64,000 nt of DNA from an uncultured Stomatobaculum sp. GTDB lineage: Bacteria > Bacillota > Clostridia > Lachnospirales > Lachnospiraceae. Positions 1-8,310 of the stretch are shown in pieces. Position 1 is the stretch's first letter; each line of letters starts with the position of its first letter. The stretch covers positions 10,043-74,042 of the forward strand of contig NZ_CALEYG010000035.1 in NCBI RefSeq assembly GCF_937924975.1, written 5' to 3'. Both the position numbers and the translations under genes were made by a program. The notes under the pieces are model-generated. The model had not been told where the DNA came from, did not search any database, and saw nothing but the letters and a program-made list of their open reading frames with translations.

Positions 1-840
1 CAGATACGGCGCATCCGGGACTATGCAGAGCTGGACCGGATTATCGTGGTCGACAATGCCTCGACGGACCGGAGCCTCTCGGCGCTTCGGGCGGTTGCGG
101 GCGGGAAGGTCACAGTGCTCGCGGCAAAGAGAAACGGCGGCTACGGCGCGGGCAATAATCTCGGCATCCGCTATGCGGCGAAAAAGGGCATACAATATGC
201 GCTGATTGCGAATCCGGACGCGGAATTCACGGCGTCCTGCCTCGCAGCGCTCGTCGCGGCGATGCGGGCAAATCCGGCAATCGCCGTGCTCGCGCCGGTG
301 CAGGTGAATCCCTCCCACGGAAAAGCGGCAGAACTGCCGGGGAGCCGCGCGAATGTGCTTTCCGGTGCGGCGGCGTTTCCGCTCCGGTCCTGGCTCCCGG
401 ACCTCCTCGAGGCGGGGCCGGTCGCGCGGCGTCTGTTTACGCCGCTCCTGCATTATCCGAAACGTCACTACCGCGCAAAACTGGCGCCGGTCGACTGTGT
501 GCCGGGTTCGCTGCTTCTCGTGGAGATAGAGCGCTTTCTCGCGGCGGGCGGCTACGACGAGCGCGTGTTTCTCTACGAGGAAGAGTATATTTTGGGACAG
601 CGGATGCGGCGGATCGGTGCGGAGACAGCGCTGCTCACGACGGAGCACTATCTCCACCGTCACGCGGCGAGCATAGGCAAGAGTTACCGGCGGGCACTCG
701 ACCGGCAGAGGCTCAGGGAGAGGGCAATGCGCTTCTACTTCCGGCACTACCTCGGCTGCGGGAGAGCAAAGCTCCTCTTCACGGAACTCTACTTTGCGCT
801 GATACGGTTCGAAATCTTTTTGACGGGCGGGGGGAAATGA
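1..840 (+). CDS. Family 2 glycosyltransferase, 5' end missing
   Basis: The reading frame is open from the first base, so the gene starts upstream of the window; about 279 codons are visible. The protein contains the GT-A start VVDNASTD (near visible residue 16) and NPDAE, a likely DxD-type metal and nucleotide-sugar site. The length and the arrangement resemble rhamnosyltransferase-like family 2 enzymes. A GTG at base 46 cannot be the true start, because it lies inside the conserved nucleotide-binding strand. The stop overlaps the ATG of the flippase (ATGA), so the two are translationally coupled in a glycan operon. The sugar donor cannot be told. Confidence 0.85.
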   Translation, partial: QIRRIRDYAELDRIIVVDNASTDRSLSALRAVAGGKVTVLAAKRNGGYGAGNNLGIRYAAKKGIQYALIANPDAEFTASCLAALVAAMRANPAIAVLAPVQVNPSHGKAAELPGSRANVLSGAAAFPLRSWLPDLLEAGPVARRLFTPLLHYPKRHYRAKLAPVDCVPGSLLLVEIERFLAAGGYDERVFLYEEEYILGQRMRRIGAETALLTTEHYLHRHAASIGKSYRRALDRQRLRERAMRFYFRHYLGCGRAKLLFTELYFALIRFEIFLTGGGK

Positions 841-2126
841 ACGGAATCGGCAGTTTTTTCATCGGGAGCGACCGAAATATCGCAAAGCGCAATGTGCTCT
901 GGAACATGGCCGGTTCCTTTATCTATGCGCTGACCAGCATGCTGCTCGGCGCAGTGGTCACGCGGACACTCGGGGCGGCGGCCGGCGGCATCTTCTTCTT
1001 TGCCTTTTCGACCTTTGGGCAGCAGATTTTCATTGTCGCCTACTTCGGCATGCGCCCGGTGCAGGTGACGGATGCGGGAGAGCAGGCGACCTTCGGCGAG
1101 TACCGGGCGTTCCGGCTGCTAAGCTGCGCAGCGGCAGTGCTTTCGACACTCGGCTACGGGTTCCTGCTCAGCGCGCCCGGTGAGGCGCGGACCGTGCTCT
1201 TTCTGACGGCGGGCTATAAAATTCTGGACGGCTTTGCCGACTGCTACGACTCGGAATTTCAGCGGCAGGGGAGACTGTATCTCGCCGGAAAGAGCAATGC
1301 GTTCCGCACGCTCGGCAGTGTCGCGGTCTTCTTGGGGCTGCTCTTTGCAACACGCTCTCTGTCTGTCGCCTGCCTCGGCGCCCTCATCGGGCAGGCGGGC
1401 ATGATTCTGCTCTGTTGCGTCGCGCCGCTTTCCTGCCTGCCGAACGTGAGAACGGAGCGCCGCAGAGGGTATATCCGGAATCTCTTCGAAAAGAGTCGCT
1501 GGCTGTTTCTCGGCGCGTTTCTGGATCTCTACATCTTTGCGGCAAGTAAGTATGCGGTGAACCGCTATCTCACGGCGGCGGACAACAGCTACTATACGAC
1601 CATTTTCATTCCGACCTCCGTCATCAACCTCATGGCGAACTTTGTGATACGCCCGGTGCTGACGCTGCTCTCCGAGCAGCGGGAGCGGGGCGACAAGGCG
1701 GCGTTTCAGGCGACAGTCGCAAAAATCGGCGGTCTGATTTTCGTGCTGACCTTGCTAGGCGCAGGGCTCGCCTGGCTGCTCGGCATCCCGGTACTCTCGC
1801 TCTTAGTCGGCGCGGAGGCAGGAAAAGCGCTCAGGGGACTCAGGACGGAACTTTTACTTGTGATTCTCGGCGGCGGCTTTTATGCGCTCTTAAATCTGTT
1901 ATACTATTGTCTGGTGATTCTCGAGCGGCAGGGACTGATTTTCCTCATCTATGTGCTCGGGACGGGACTCGCCTGGCTCAGCGCGGAGCAGGGGGTGCAG
2001 CGCTTCGGTATGCGCGGCGCGGCGCTCTCGTACTGCGGCATGATGCTCTTGCTCACGCTGCTCTTTGCGGTTTCAACCGCGCAGGCGCTTTTGCGGGACA
2101 GAAAATTCAGGGGGGAAGCTTATTAA
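837..2126 (+). CDS. Polysaccharide flippase-like membrane protein (MATE/Wzx type)
   Basis: This 429-residue protein is hydrophobic throughout, with about 12 predicted membrane segments and an early segment rich in small residues (near 15-55), as in the oligosaccharide flippase (PST/Wzx) family. Such proteins move lipid-linked sugar units across the membrane. It lies between two glycosyltransferase genes, with a 4-base overlap upstream and a 1-base overlap (TAATG) downstream. It is notable that a Wzm/Wzt ABC exporter is encoded 4 kb further on, so the operon carries parts of two export routes. The family call rests on topology and context, not on a catalytic motif. Confidence 0.75.
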   Translation: MNGIGSFFIGSDRNIAKRNVLWNMAGSFIYALTSMLLGAVVTRTLGAAAGGIFFFAFSTFGQQIFIVAYFGMRPVQVTDAGEQATFGEYRAFRLLSCAAAVLSTLGYGFLLSAPGEARTVLFLTAGYKILDGFADCYDSEFQRQGRLYLAGKSNAFRTLGSVAVFLGLLFATRSLSVACLGALIGQAGMILLCCVAPLSCLPNVRTERRRGYIRNLFEKSRWLFLGAFLDLYIFAASKYAVNRYLTAADNSYYTTIFIPTSVINLMANFVIRPVLTLLSEQRERGDKAAFQATVAKIGGLIFVLTLLGAGLAWLLGIPVLSLLVGAEAGKALRGLRTELLLVILGGGFYALLNLLYYCLVILERQGLIFLIYVLGTGLAWLSAEQGVQRFGMRGAALSYCGMMLLLTLLFAVSTAQALLRDRKFRGEAY

Positions 2127-3073
2127 TGGGAGAGACAGAACTTGATGTGATCATTCCGGTTTATCGCCCGGACGAGCGCTTCTTTCGGCTGCTTGCACAG
2201 CTTGCTTGTCAGAGCATTCCGCCGCACAGGATTATTCTCATGAATACGGAGCGCGTTTACTGGGATGCTGCCGGGGCAGAGGGGCGGCTTGAGACGCTTG
2301 GCATCTCGGAGCGCTGTGAGATTCATCATCTCTCCAAGGCAGAGTTTGATCACGGCGGGACACGGAATGCGGGGGTCTTATTTTCGGAGACGCCTTACTT
2401 TGTGATGATGACACAGGACGCCGTCCCCTGTGACGACAAGCTCCTCGAGCGCCTGCTGTTTCCGCTCGTGAACGGCAAGGCGGAAATGAGCTACGGCCGT
2501 CAGGTCGCGAGTCCGGACGCGGACATTCTCGAGAAATTCACGCGGCGCTATAACTACGGAGACCAGTCTTTCCTGAAGACCGAGGCGGACAAAGAGAAGC
2601 TCGGCATCAAGACCTATTTTGCCTCGAATGTCTGCGCGGCCTATGTCCGCGCGCGCTTTGACGCGCTCAGCGGCTTTCCGCCTCGCGCGATTTTTAACGA
2701 GGACATGATTTACGCGGCGCGGCTCTTACAGAGCGGCGGCACGCTCGCCTACTGCGCGGATGCGCGGGTCTATCACTCGCACTGCTATACCCCGGCGCAG
2801 CAGTTTCACCGGAACTTTGACCTCGCGGTCTCACAGGCGGAGCATCCCGAAATTTTTGCCAATCTGAAAAGCGAGGCGGAGGGCATACGCATGGTGCGGC
2901 GTACGGCGCGCTTTTTAAAGCGACAGGGCGAGGGAAAAGAGATTCCGCGTCTCTTTGCGCTGAGCGCGGCAAAGTATTTCGGCTATGCGCTCGGCAAGCA
3001 CTACCGCCTGTTGCCGAAGTGGCTCAGAGCGCGCTGTACCATGAATCGCAGTTACTGGGAGAAGTGTGCATGA
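2126..3073 (+). CDS. Family 2 glycosyltransferase, rhamnosyltransferase-like
   Basis: The gene encodes 315 residues from the ATG at 2126, which overlaps the flippase stop by one base. Translation could begin further upstream in this frame, but that would run through the flippase gene. The N-terminus has the GT-A strand VIIPVYRPDERF, then FDHGGTRNAG near residue 77, a motif typical of the rhamnosyltransferase branch, and a TQDAVPCDD segment that would bind the nucleotide sugar and metal. There are no membrane segments, so it should act on the inner face of the membrane. The linkage and acceptor are unknown. Confidence 0.85.
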   Translation: MGETELDVIIPVYRPDERFFRLLAQLACQSIPPHRIILMNTERVYWDAAGAEGRLETLGISERCEIHHLSKAEFDHGGTRNAGVLFSETPYFVMMTQDAVPCDDKLLERLLFPLVNGKAEMSYGRQVASPDADILEKFTRRYNYGDQSFLKTEADKEKLGIKTYFASNVCAAYVRARFDALSGFPPRAIFNEDMIYAARLLQSGGTLAYCADARVYHSHCYTPAQQFHRNFDLAVSQAEHPEIFANLKSEAEGIRMVRRTARFLKRQGEGKEIPRLFALSAAKYFGYALGKHYRLLPKWLRARCTMNRSYWEKCA

Positions 3074-3783
3074 AAGAAATCCTGGTCATTATTCCGGCCT
3101 ACAACGAGGCGGGTAGCATAGAGCGCGTCGTGGAGGGCTGCCGGAAAAAGCTCCCGGCGGCGGACTATCTGGTGGTGAACGACGGTTCCTCCGACGACAC
3201 CGCAAAGATACTTCGCGCGAACGGCTACCGCGCGCTCTATCTGCCGGTCAATTTAGGTCTCGCCGGGGCATTTCGCGCGGGGATGCGCTATGCCGACGAA
3301 AAGGGCTACCGCGCCGCGGTTCAGTTTGACGGCGACGGGCAGCACCGGGCGGAGTACATCCCCGCGATGTACGAGGAAATCAAGGCGGGTGCCGAGATTG
3401 TGATTGCCTCCCGCTTTGTGACGGAGAAAAAGCCGCGCACGCTCCGTATGCTCGGGAGCCGCATGATTACGGCGGCCATACGCCTCGCCTCGGGGGTGCG
3501 CATCGAGGACCCGACTTCGGGCATGCGGATGTACAACCGCCGCATGATAGAGCTCTTCTCGCGGCAGATTAACTATCCGCCGGAGCCGGACACGCTCTCG
3601 TTTCTCGCGAAGAACGGTGTCCGCTTCCGGGAAATTCAGGCGGAGATGGATCTCCGGACGGCGGGGACCAGTTACCTGACGCCCTGGATTTCCGTGCGCT
3701 ACATGACGCGCATGCTGCTCTCGATTCTGCTGATTCAGAGCTTCCGGGCGGAACAACGGCGCGGCGGAGGGAAAGAGACATGA
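3070..3783 (+). CDS. DPM1/GtrB-like family 2 glycosyltransferase
   Basis: The gene encodes 237 residues and starts at the ATG at 3070, in an ATGA overlap with the previous stop. IIPAYNEAGSI at the N-terminus, VNDGSSDDT near residue 35 and FDGDGQHR near residue 87 are the hallmarks of polyprenyl-phosphate sugar transferases of the dolichol-phosphate-mannose synthase type. There is no C-terminal membrane pair. The DUF2304 membrane protein encoded next, again with a 4-base overlap, is a frequent neighbour of such enzymes and could anchor it. The likely product is a polyprenyl-phosphate sugar used as a donor outside the cell; that is inference. Confidence 0.85.
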   Translation: MKEILVIIPAYNEAGSIERVVEGCRKKLPAADYLVVNDGSSDDTAKILRANGYRALYLPVNLGLAGAFRAGMRYADEKGYRAAVQFDGDGQHRAEYIPAMYEEIKAGAEIVIASRFVTEKKPRTLRMLGSRMITAAIRLASGVRIEDPTSGMRMYNRRMIELFSRQINYPPEPDTLSFLAKNGVRFREIQAEMDLRTAGTSYLTPWISVRYMTRMLLSILLIQSFRAEQRRGGGKET

Positions 3784-4169
3784 GTGTCGGACTGAGACTG
3801 TTTTTACTGGCGGTATCGTTGCTCGCGGGCGCCGTGGTGCTGGTGCGGATTCGCAAGTCGAAAATGCAGATCGAAGACAGCGTTTTCTGGGTGCTCTGCG
3901 CGTTGCTCTTCATTCTGCTCGCGGCCTTTCCGCCCATTCTTTACAAATTGACGGAATTGTTTGGCGTGCAGTCACCGGCAAATCTTCTGTTTTTGCTGGT
4001 CATTGCCTTGCTCTTCATGAAAGTCTTTGCGCTGAGCCTGAAGGTCTCGCTGCTTGAGGAAAAGTTGAGTTCGCTCGCGCAGACCATGGCGCTTCGGGAG
4101 CGCTTTCGGGAAGAAGAGCAGCAGGAGAGTCTGAACCGACAGAACGGGGGGAATCATGAATCAGAATAA
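3780..4169 (+). CDS. DUF2304 small membrane protein
   Basis: The protein has 129 residues, with three hydrophobic segments (about 5-22, 35-58 and 66-85) and then a charged, probably helical tail rich in E, Q and R. This matches the DUF2304 family, small membrane proteins usually encoded beside a DPM1-like glycosyltransferase, as here. The biochemical role is unknown; membrane anchoring or scaffolding of the transferase is a reasonable guess. It overlaps both neighbours (4 bases upstream, 14 bases downstream), so it is co-translated with them. Confidence 0.75.
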   Translation: MSVGLRLFLLAVSLLAGAVVLVRIRKSKMQIEDSVFWVLCALLFILLAAFPPILYKLTELFGVQSPANLLFLLVIALLFMKVFALSLKVSLLEEKLSSLAQTMALRERFREEEQQESLNRQNGGNHESE

Positions 4170-6171
4170 TGAGAAAACTGTGCGAACGCTGCCGTTTTTC
4201 CTTTGCGGCATTTTTCTGGTCGTCATCTGCGGCCTCTACGGCGCAATTTCCGCGCTGAACGCGGCGGCACAGTTCAAAGACAATCTGCTCTTTGTCCTCT
4301 ACGAGCTCCTGTTTCCGGCTTCCGTCATCACGGCGCTCTTTGCCGCGCTGCTCTGGAGCCGGAAGGGAGACCGCATGTACCGCGCCTATGCCTTTTCGGC
4401 GATGGTACTCGGGGTTATGTACCTCGCGGTGATGCCGGGGCTCTCGGCGCCCGATGAGCTGAGCCACTACAGCACAGCCTATCGCATTTCTTCGAACATG
4501 ATGCTCGAGGATCCGCTGATTCGCCCGGCCGGACTCACGGCGGTTCGCGCCGTCGACTATCCGCTCGAGGATATGAACGGCGTCAAGACGCCGCTGGTGC
4601 CGGATGACGAGGAGAGCGTGCCGGAAGTGCTCGGCAATCCGGTCAAGCAGACGACCTATCGCGCCGTCAAGGACTGGGATCAGCGCTATGCCTTTTCGAC
4701 AAAACCGGTCGCCTCGGCGATTCCGGATGTGCACACGACGCCGGTCTTCTACCTGCCGCAGGCCATCGGCTTTTCGCTGGCGCGCGCGCTCGGGCTCGGA
4801 ACCATGGGACTTCTGTTCCTCGGCAAATTTTTCAACCTCTGCTGCTATGTCGCGCTGACCGCGCTCGCGGTCAGAACGACGCCGCTCGGCAAGGGCTGGT
4901 TTGCGGCGGCGGGGCTTTTGCCGATGAGCGTGAGTCTCGCGGCCTCGCTCTCCTATGACGCGGGTTTAATCGGAACCGTGTTTCTCTTCACGGCACTTAT
5001 TTTTAAGCTCGCTTACGGCGCGGAGGAAATCCGCGCGCGGGAACTGTTTGCGCTCTGCGCGCTCGCGGCGCTCTTCGGACCCTGCAAGCTGGTTTATGCA
5101 CCGCTCATCCTTCTGCTCTGGCTCGTGCCGGCGCGCGTATTCGGCGGCGGCGGCAAAAAGCTGCTCTGCTTCCTGATTCTTCTGCTCTCGCTGATCGCGG
5201 CGGTGCTCGCGGTCAATGCGGACGTACTGGAGGCCTATTTCTTCCCGGCGGTTGCGGAGCAGACGGGCAATGTGAGCGCCGATATGCGCCACGCGGGCTT
5301 TACGGCCGCGGAACTCTTCTCGCACCCCCTGTTTACGCTCCGCATGCTGTTGAATAGTTTATCGGCCTGCATTCTGACTTGGGGCGGCGAGATGATAGGG
5401 ACGAAACTCGGCAATCTGGATCCGCTGCTCGGCGCATCCGGGTTGCAGACTCTGTTCTTTGCGCTCGGGCTCTTCTGCCTGACCGTTGCCGACAGTGCCG
5501 GGGAAACCGTGCGCATTCTGGTGCCCGGCACGCGGGCCGCAAGACGCGCGGCGCGCGAGCGAGAAGAGAGTGAGAGAGCGGCGGCAGGCGCGGAAACGCT
5601 GCTCGAGACAGGGACAAGCGCTGTCGAGACAGGCGCGGTCGCGGCAGAGACGGCACAGGCCGAGGACAGCGCGCAGGCGGAGATGGAGACGGCACTCGAT
5701 GCAGTCTCGCAGCAGGCCGCTGCCGGGGAAGTGCTGACCGCACCGCTCGGCGAGCATGTCGCGGAGGCCGCGGAGACACTCCGGGAGGCCGAGGCGACTA
5801 TGGCTGCGCAGGTAGCGGCAAGCGAGGCCGTGAGCGCTGCGGAAGAGGCGGACGAGAACGCGCTGCCGCACTATATCGAAGTCGGCGTGCCCGGCCGCAT
5901 TGCGCGGCTCTTTGCGTTCCTGGTCGGCACGCTTAGCTTCTTCGGGATTCTCGGGGCCATGCTGCTCGCCTGGACCTCCCGCGACGCCGTCTGGATTGAG
6001 GGTGTACAGGGCAGATATTTCCTGCCCCTTCTGCCGGTCTTTTTATTCAGCCTGCAGAGCCGGGTGTTGCAGAGCAGACTGCCGTTTAAGCGCCTCGTGC
6101 CCTACGGCTTTGTAATATTAAATCTCTGCGTGGGAATCCGCATTTTTGCGCTTGCCGTGCTGAGAGTCTGA
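4156..6171 (+). CDS. DUF2142-type polytopic membrane protein with Ala/Glu-rich insert
   Basis: This large 671-residue membrane protein belongs to the DUF2142 type, which is common in surface-polysaccharide loci and is thought to be related to GT-C glycosyltransferases. PGLSAPDELSHYSTAYR near residue 95 is typical of the family, in which the acidic residues after the first helices are the probable catalytic site. About ten further hydrophobic segments follow. Residues about 455-570 are a low-complexity stretch of Ala, Glu, Thr and Gln that breaks the membrane domain before the last two helices; this insert is unusual. The gene starts inside the DUF2304 gene (14-base overlap). A role in glycan assembly is inferred from context. 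Confidence 0.75.
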   Translation: MNQNNEKTVRTLPFFLCGIFLVVICGLYGAISALNAAAQFKDNLLFVLYELLFPASVITALFAALLWSRKGDRMYRAYAFSAMVLGVMYLAVMPGLSAPDELSHYSTAYRISSNMMLEDPLIRPAGLTAVRAVDYPLEDMNGVKTPLVPDDEESVPEVLGNPVKQTTYRAVKDWDQRYAFSTKPVASAIPDVHTTPVFYLPQAIGFSLARALGLGTMGLLFLGKFFNLCCYVALTALAVRTTPLGKGWFAAAGLLPMSVSLAASLSYDAGLIGTVFLFTALIFKLAYGAEEIRARELFALCALAALFGPCKLVYAPLILLLWLVPARVFGGGGKKLLCFLILLLSLIAAVLAVNADVLEAYFFPAVAEQTGNVSADMRHAGFTAAELFSHPLFTLRMLLNSLSACILTWGGEMIGTKLGNLDPLLGASGLQTLFFALGLFCLTVADSAGETVRILVPGTRAARRAAREREESERAAAGAETLLETGTSAVETGAVAAETAQAEDSAQAEMETALDAVSQQAAAGEVLTAPLGEHVAEAAETLREAEATMAAQVAASEAVSAAEEADENALPHYIEVGVPGRIARLFAFLVGTLSFFGILGAMLLAWTSRDAVWIEGVQGRYFLPLLPVFLFSLQSRVLQSRLPFKRLVPYGFVILNLCVGIRIFALAVLRV

Positions 6172-6183
6172 GGAGATTGTTGT

Positions 6184-6987
6184 ATGACGAAACTCATGCG
6201 GGAGCTCGTAAAAAACCGGAAGCTCATTTTTGAGCTCGCCAAGGCGGATTTCCGGAAGCGCTTTGTGGGCTCCTACTTCGGTGTCATCTGGATGTTTGTC
6301 CAGCCCATCGTGACGGTTTTAATTTATTTCATGATTTTCCAGCTCGGCTTTAAGTCGGTGCCGCCGATTCCGGGCGTGCCCTATGTGATCTGGCTGGTAC
6401 CCGGCATTGTCCCCTGGTTCTTTTTCCAGGAGGCGATGAATGCCGGTACCGGCTGTCTGCAGGAATACCACTACCTGGTCAAAAAAGTGGTCTTCAATGT
6501 GGAGGTGCTGCCGGTCATCAAGCTGGTATCCTGCCTCTTCGTGCACGCGATTTTCGTGATGATTATGATTGCGATGTTCTTCTGCTACGGCAGACTGCCG
6601 CTCGCAACCTGGATTCAGCTTATATACTATAGCGCGGCGCTCTCCGTGCTGATTCTCGCGCTGACCCTGATCACGGCGTCCGTGCAGGTCTTTTTCCGGG
6701 ACATGGCGCAGCTCGTCAGCATTCTGTTGCAGTTCGGCATGTGGCTGGTGCCCATCATGTGGGCGCCCGAGATGTTTGACAATTTCCCGCCGAAAGTCCT
6801 GCCGATTTTGAAGCTGAATCCGATTCATTACATTGTGACCGGATACCGGGACAGCATGATCGCCGGAAACTGGTTCTTTGAGCGCCCCATGCAGACTGTG
6901 TATTACTGGGTCGTGACCCTGGCGCTGCTCGCGCTCGGACTGCGCCTTTTCCGGAAGCTCAGACCGCATTTTTCCGACGTGCTGTGA
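6184..6987 (+). CDS. wzm: Polysaccharide ABC exporter permease (Wzm/TagG type)
   Basis: The protein has 267 residues and six hydrophobic segments. The N-terminal region ADFRKRFVGSYFGVIWMFVQP is the amphipathic entry typical of the ABC-2 polysaccharide export permeases (Wzm, KpsM, TagG, RfbA). It would form the membrane channel with the Wzt-like ATPase encoded 18 bases downstream. The same family exports teichoic acids in Gram-positive bacteria and O-antigens in Gram-negative bacteria. The gene follows the DUF2142 gene by 12 bases, within the same operon. Confidence 0.92.
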   Translation: MTKLMRELVKNRKLIFELAKADFRKRFVGSYFGVIWMFVQPIVTVLIYFMIFQLGFKSVPPIPGVPYVIWLVPGIVPWFFFQEAMNAGTGCLQEYHYLVKKVVFNVEVLPVIKLVSCLFVHAIFVMIMIAMFFCYGRLPLATWIQLIYYSAALSVLILALTLITASVQVFFRDMAQLVSILLQFGMWLVPIMWAPEMFDNFPPKVLPILKLNPIHYIVTGYRDSMIAGNWFFERPMQTVYYWVVTLALLALGLRLFRKLRPHFSDVL

Positions 6988-7005
6988 GAAAAAGGAGACT
7001 GATTC

Positions 7006-8310
7006 ATGGATAAAAATCTGGCAATCTCGGTGCAGGGAGTCAGCAAAATTTATAAGCTCTACGACAAGCCGATTGACCGGCTGAAGGAGGCGGTGAGCCT
7101 GACCCACAAGTCCTATCACCGGGATTTCTTTGCGCTCTCGGACATCTCGTTCGATGTGAAGAAGGGCGAGACCGTCGGCATTATCGGGACAAACGGCTCC
7201 GGCAAGTCGACCATACTGAAGATTATCACCGGCGTGCTGAGCCCGACCACGGGCACAGCCGAGGTCTCCGGCAATATTTCGGCGCTCCTCGAACTCGGCG
7301 CGGGCTTTAACAGCGAATACACGGGCCTCGAAAATATCTATATGAACGGCACCATGATGGGCTTTTCGCGCGAAGAGATGCAGCGGAGAATGGATGACAT
7401 TCTCCGCTTTGCGGATATCGGGGACTTTGTGAACCAGCCGGTCAAGACCTATTCCTCGGGTATGTTCGTGCGCCTTGCCTTTGCGCTCGCAATCAATGTG
7501 GATCCGGAGATTTTGATTGTCGACGAGGCCCTCTCGGTCGGCGATGTCTTCTTCCAGGCGAAGTGCTACCGCCGCATGGAAGAAATGATGAAGAACGGCA
7601 CGACCATCCTGATGGTAAGCCACGACATGGGCAGTATCATCAAGTACTGCGACAAGGTGGTGCTCTTAAACCGCGGACATTTTGTGGCGCAGGGCGAAGC
7701 AGGGAAGATGGTGGATCTCTATAAAAAGATACTGGCGAACCAGACCGACGAGCTCGCCGAGGCCCTGATCGAACAGAAGAAAGAGGCGCTCGGCCTGCCG
7801 GTCGGGGAGGTGCACACGGACAAAAGCATGAAGGAGCGAATGAACTTAAACCCCGAGGTGCAGGAGTACGGCGACGGCAGAGCGAGCTTTGAGGACTTCG
7901 GGACGCTCGACGCGCGCGGCAATGTGACGAACCTGCTCTTAAAGGGGGAGATGTTCACGATACGGGAGCGCATCCGCTTCCACGCGCCGATCGAGATGCC
8001 GATTTTCACCTACACGCTCCGCGACAAGAAGGGCACCGACATCACCGGCACGAATACGATGTTCGAGGGTGCGGATATCAAGCCGGTTAAGGACGGCGAT
8101 GTCTACACGGTCTCGTTCCGGCAGAAGATGAATCTGCAGGGCGGCGAATACCTGCTCTCGATGAGCTGCACCGGCTATGAGAACGGCGAGCATGTGGTCT
8201 ACCACAGACTTTACAATGTGCTGAGCCTGACGGTCATCTCGAATAAGAACACCGTGGGCTACTACGATATGGACTCGGAAGTTGAGGCAGTCAGAGAGGA
8301 GGAGGTATGA
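7006..8310 (+). CDS. wzt: Polysaccharide ABC exporter ATPase with C-terminal glycan-binding domain (Wzt type)
   Basis: The protein has 434 residues. Residues 1-245 are an ABC ATPase with Walker A GTNGSGKST (61-69), the family signature YSSGM (near 149) and Walker B LIVDEA (near 171). A linker follows, then a beta-rich C-terminal domain (about 290-430) like the Wzt C-terminal domain. In E. coli O8/O9a this domain recognises the modified non-reducing end of the finished chain and so links export to termination. TagH-type ATPases lack this beta-rich domain. The stop overlaps the start of the next gene by 4 bases, and that gene encodes a WbdD-like terminator, which fits the same logic. Confidence 0.92.
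   Translation: MDKNLAISVQGVSKIYKLYDKPIDRLKEAVSLTHKSYHRDFFALSDISFDVKKGETVGIIGTNGSGKSTILKIITGVLSPTTGTAEVSGNISALLELGAGFNSEYTGLENIYMNGTMMGFSREEMQRRMDDILRFADIGDFVNQPVKTYSSGMFVRLAFALAINVDPEILIVDEALSVGDVFFQAKCYRRMEEMMKNGTTILMVSHDMGSIIKYCDKVVLLNRGHFVAQGEAGKMVDLYKKILANQTDELAEALIEQKKEALGLPVGEVHTDKSMKERMNLNPEVQEYGDGRASFEDFGTLDARGNVTNLLLKGEMFTIRERIRFHAPIEMPIFTYTLRDKKGTDITGTNTMFEGADIKPVKDGDVYTVSFRQKMNLQGGEYLLSMSCTGYENGEHVVYHRLYNVLSLTVISNKNTVGYYDMDSEVEAVREEEV

Noticed and set aside
837..2126. Reading the polytopic protein as a polymerase (Wzy) instead of a flippase
   Set aside because: It has even spacing of helices and no long external loop as Wzy would; still not fully excluded.
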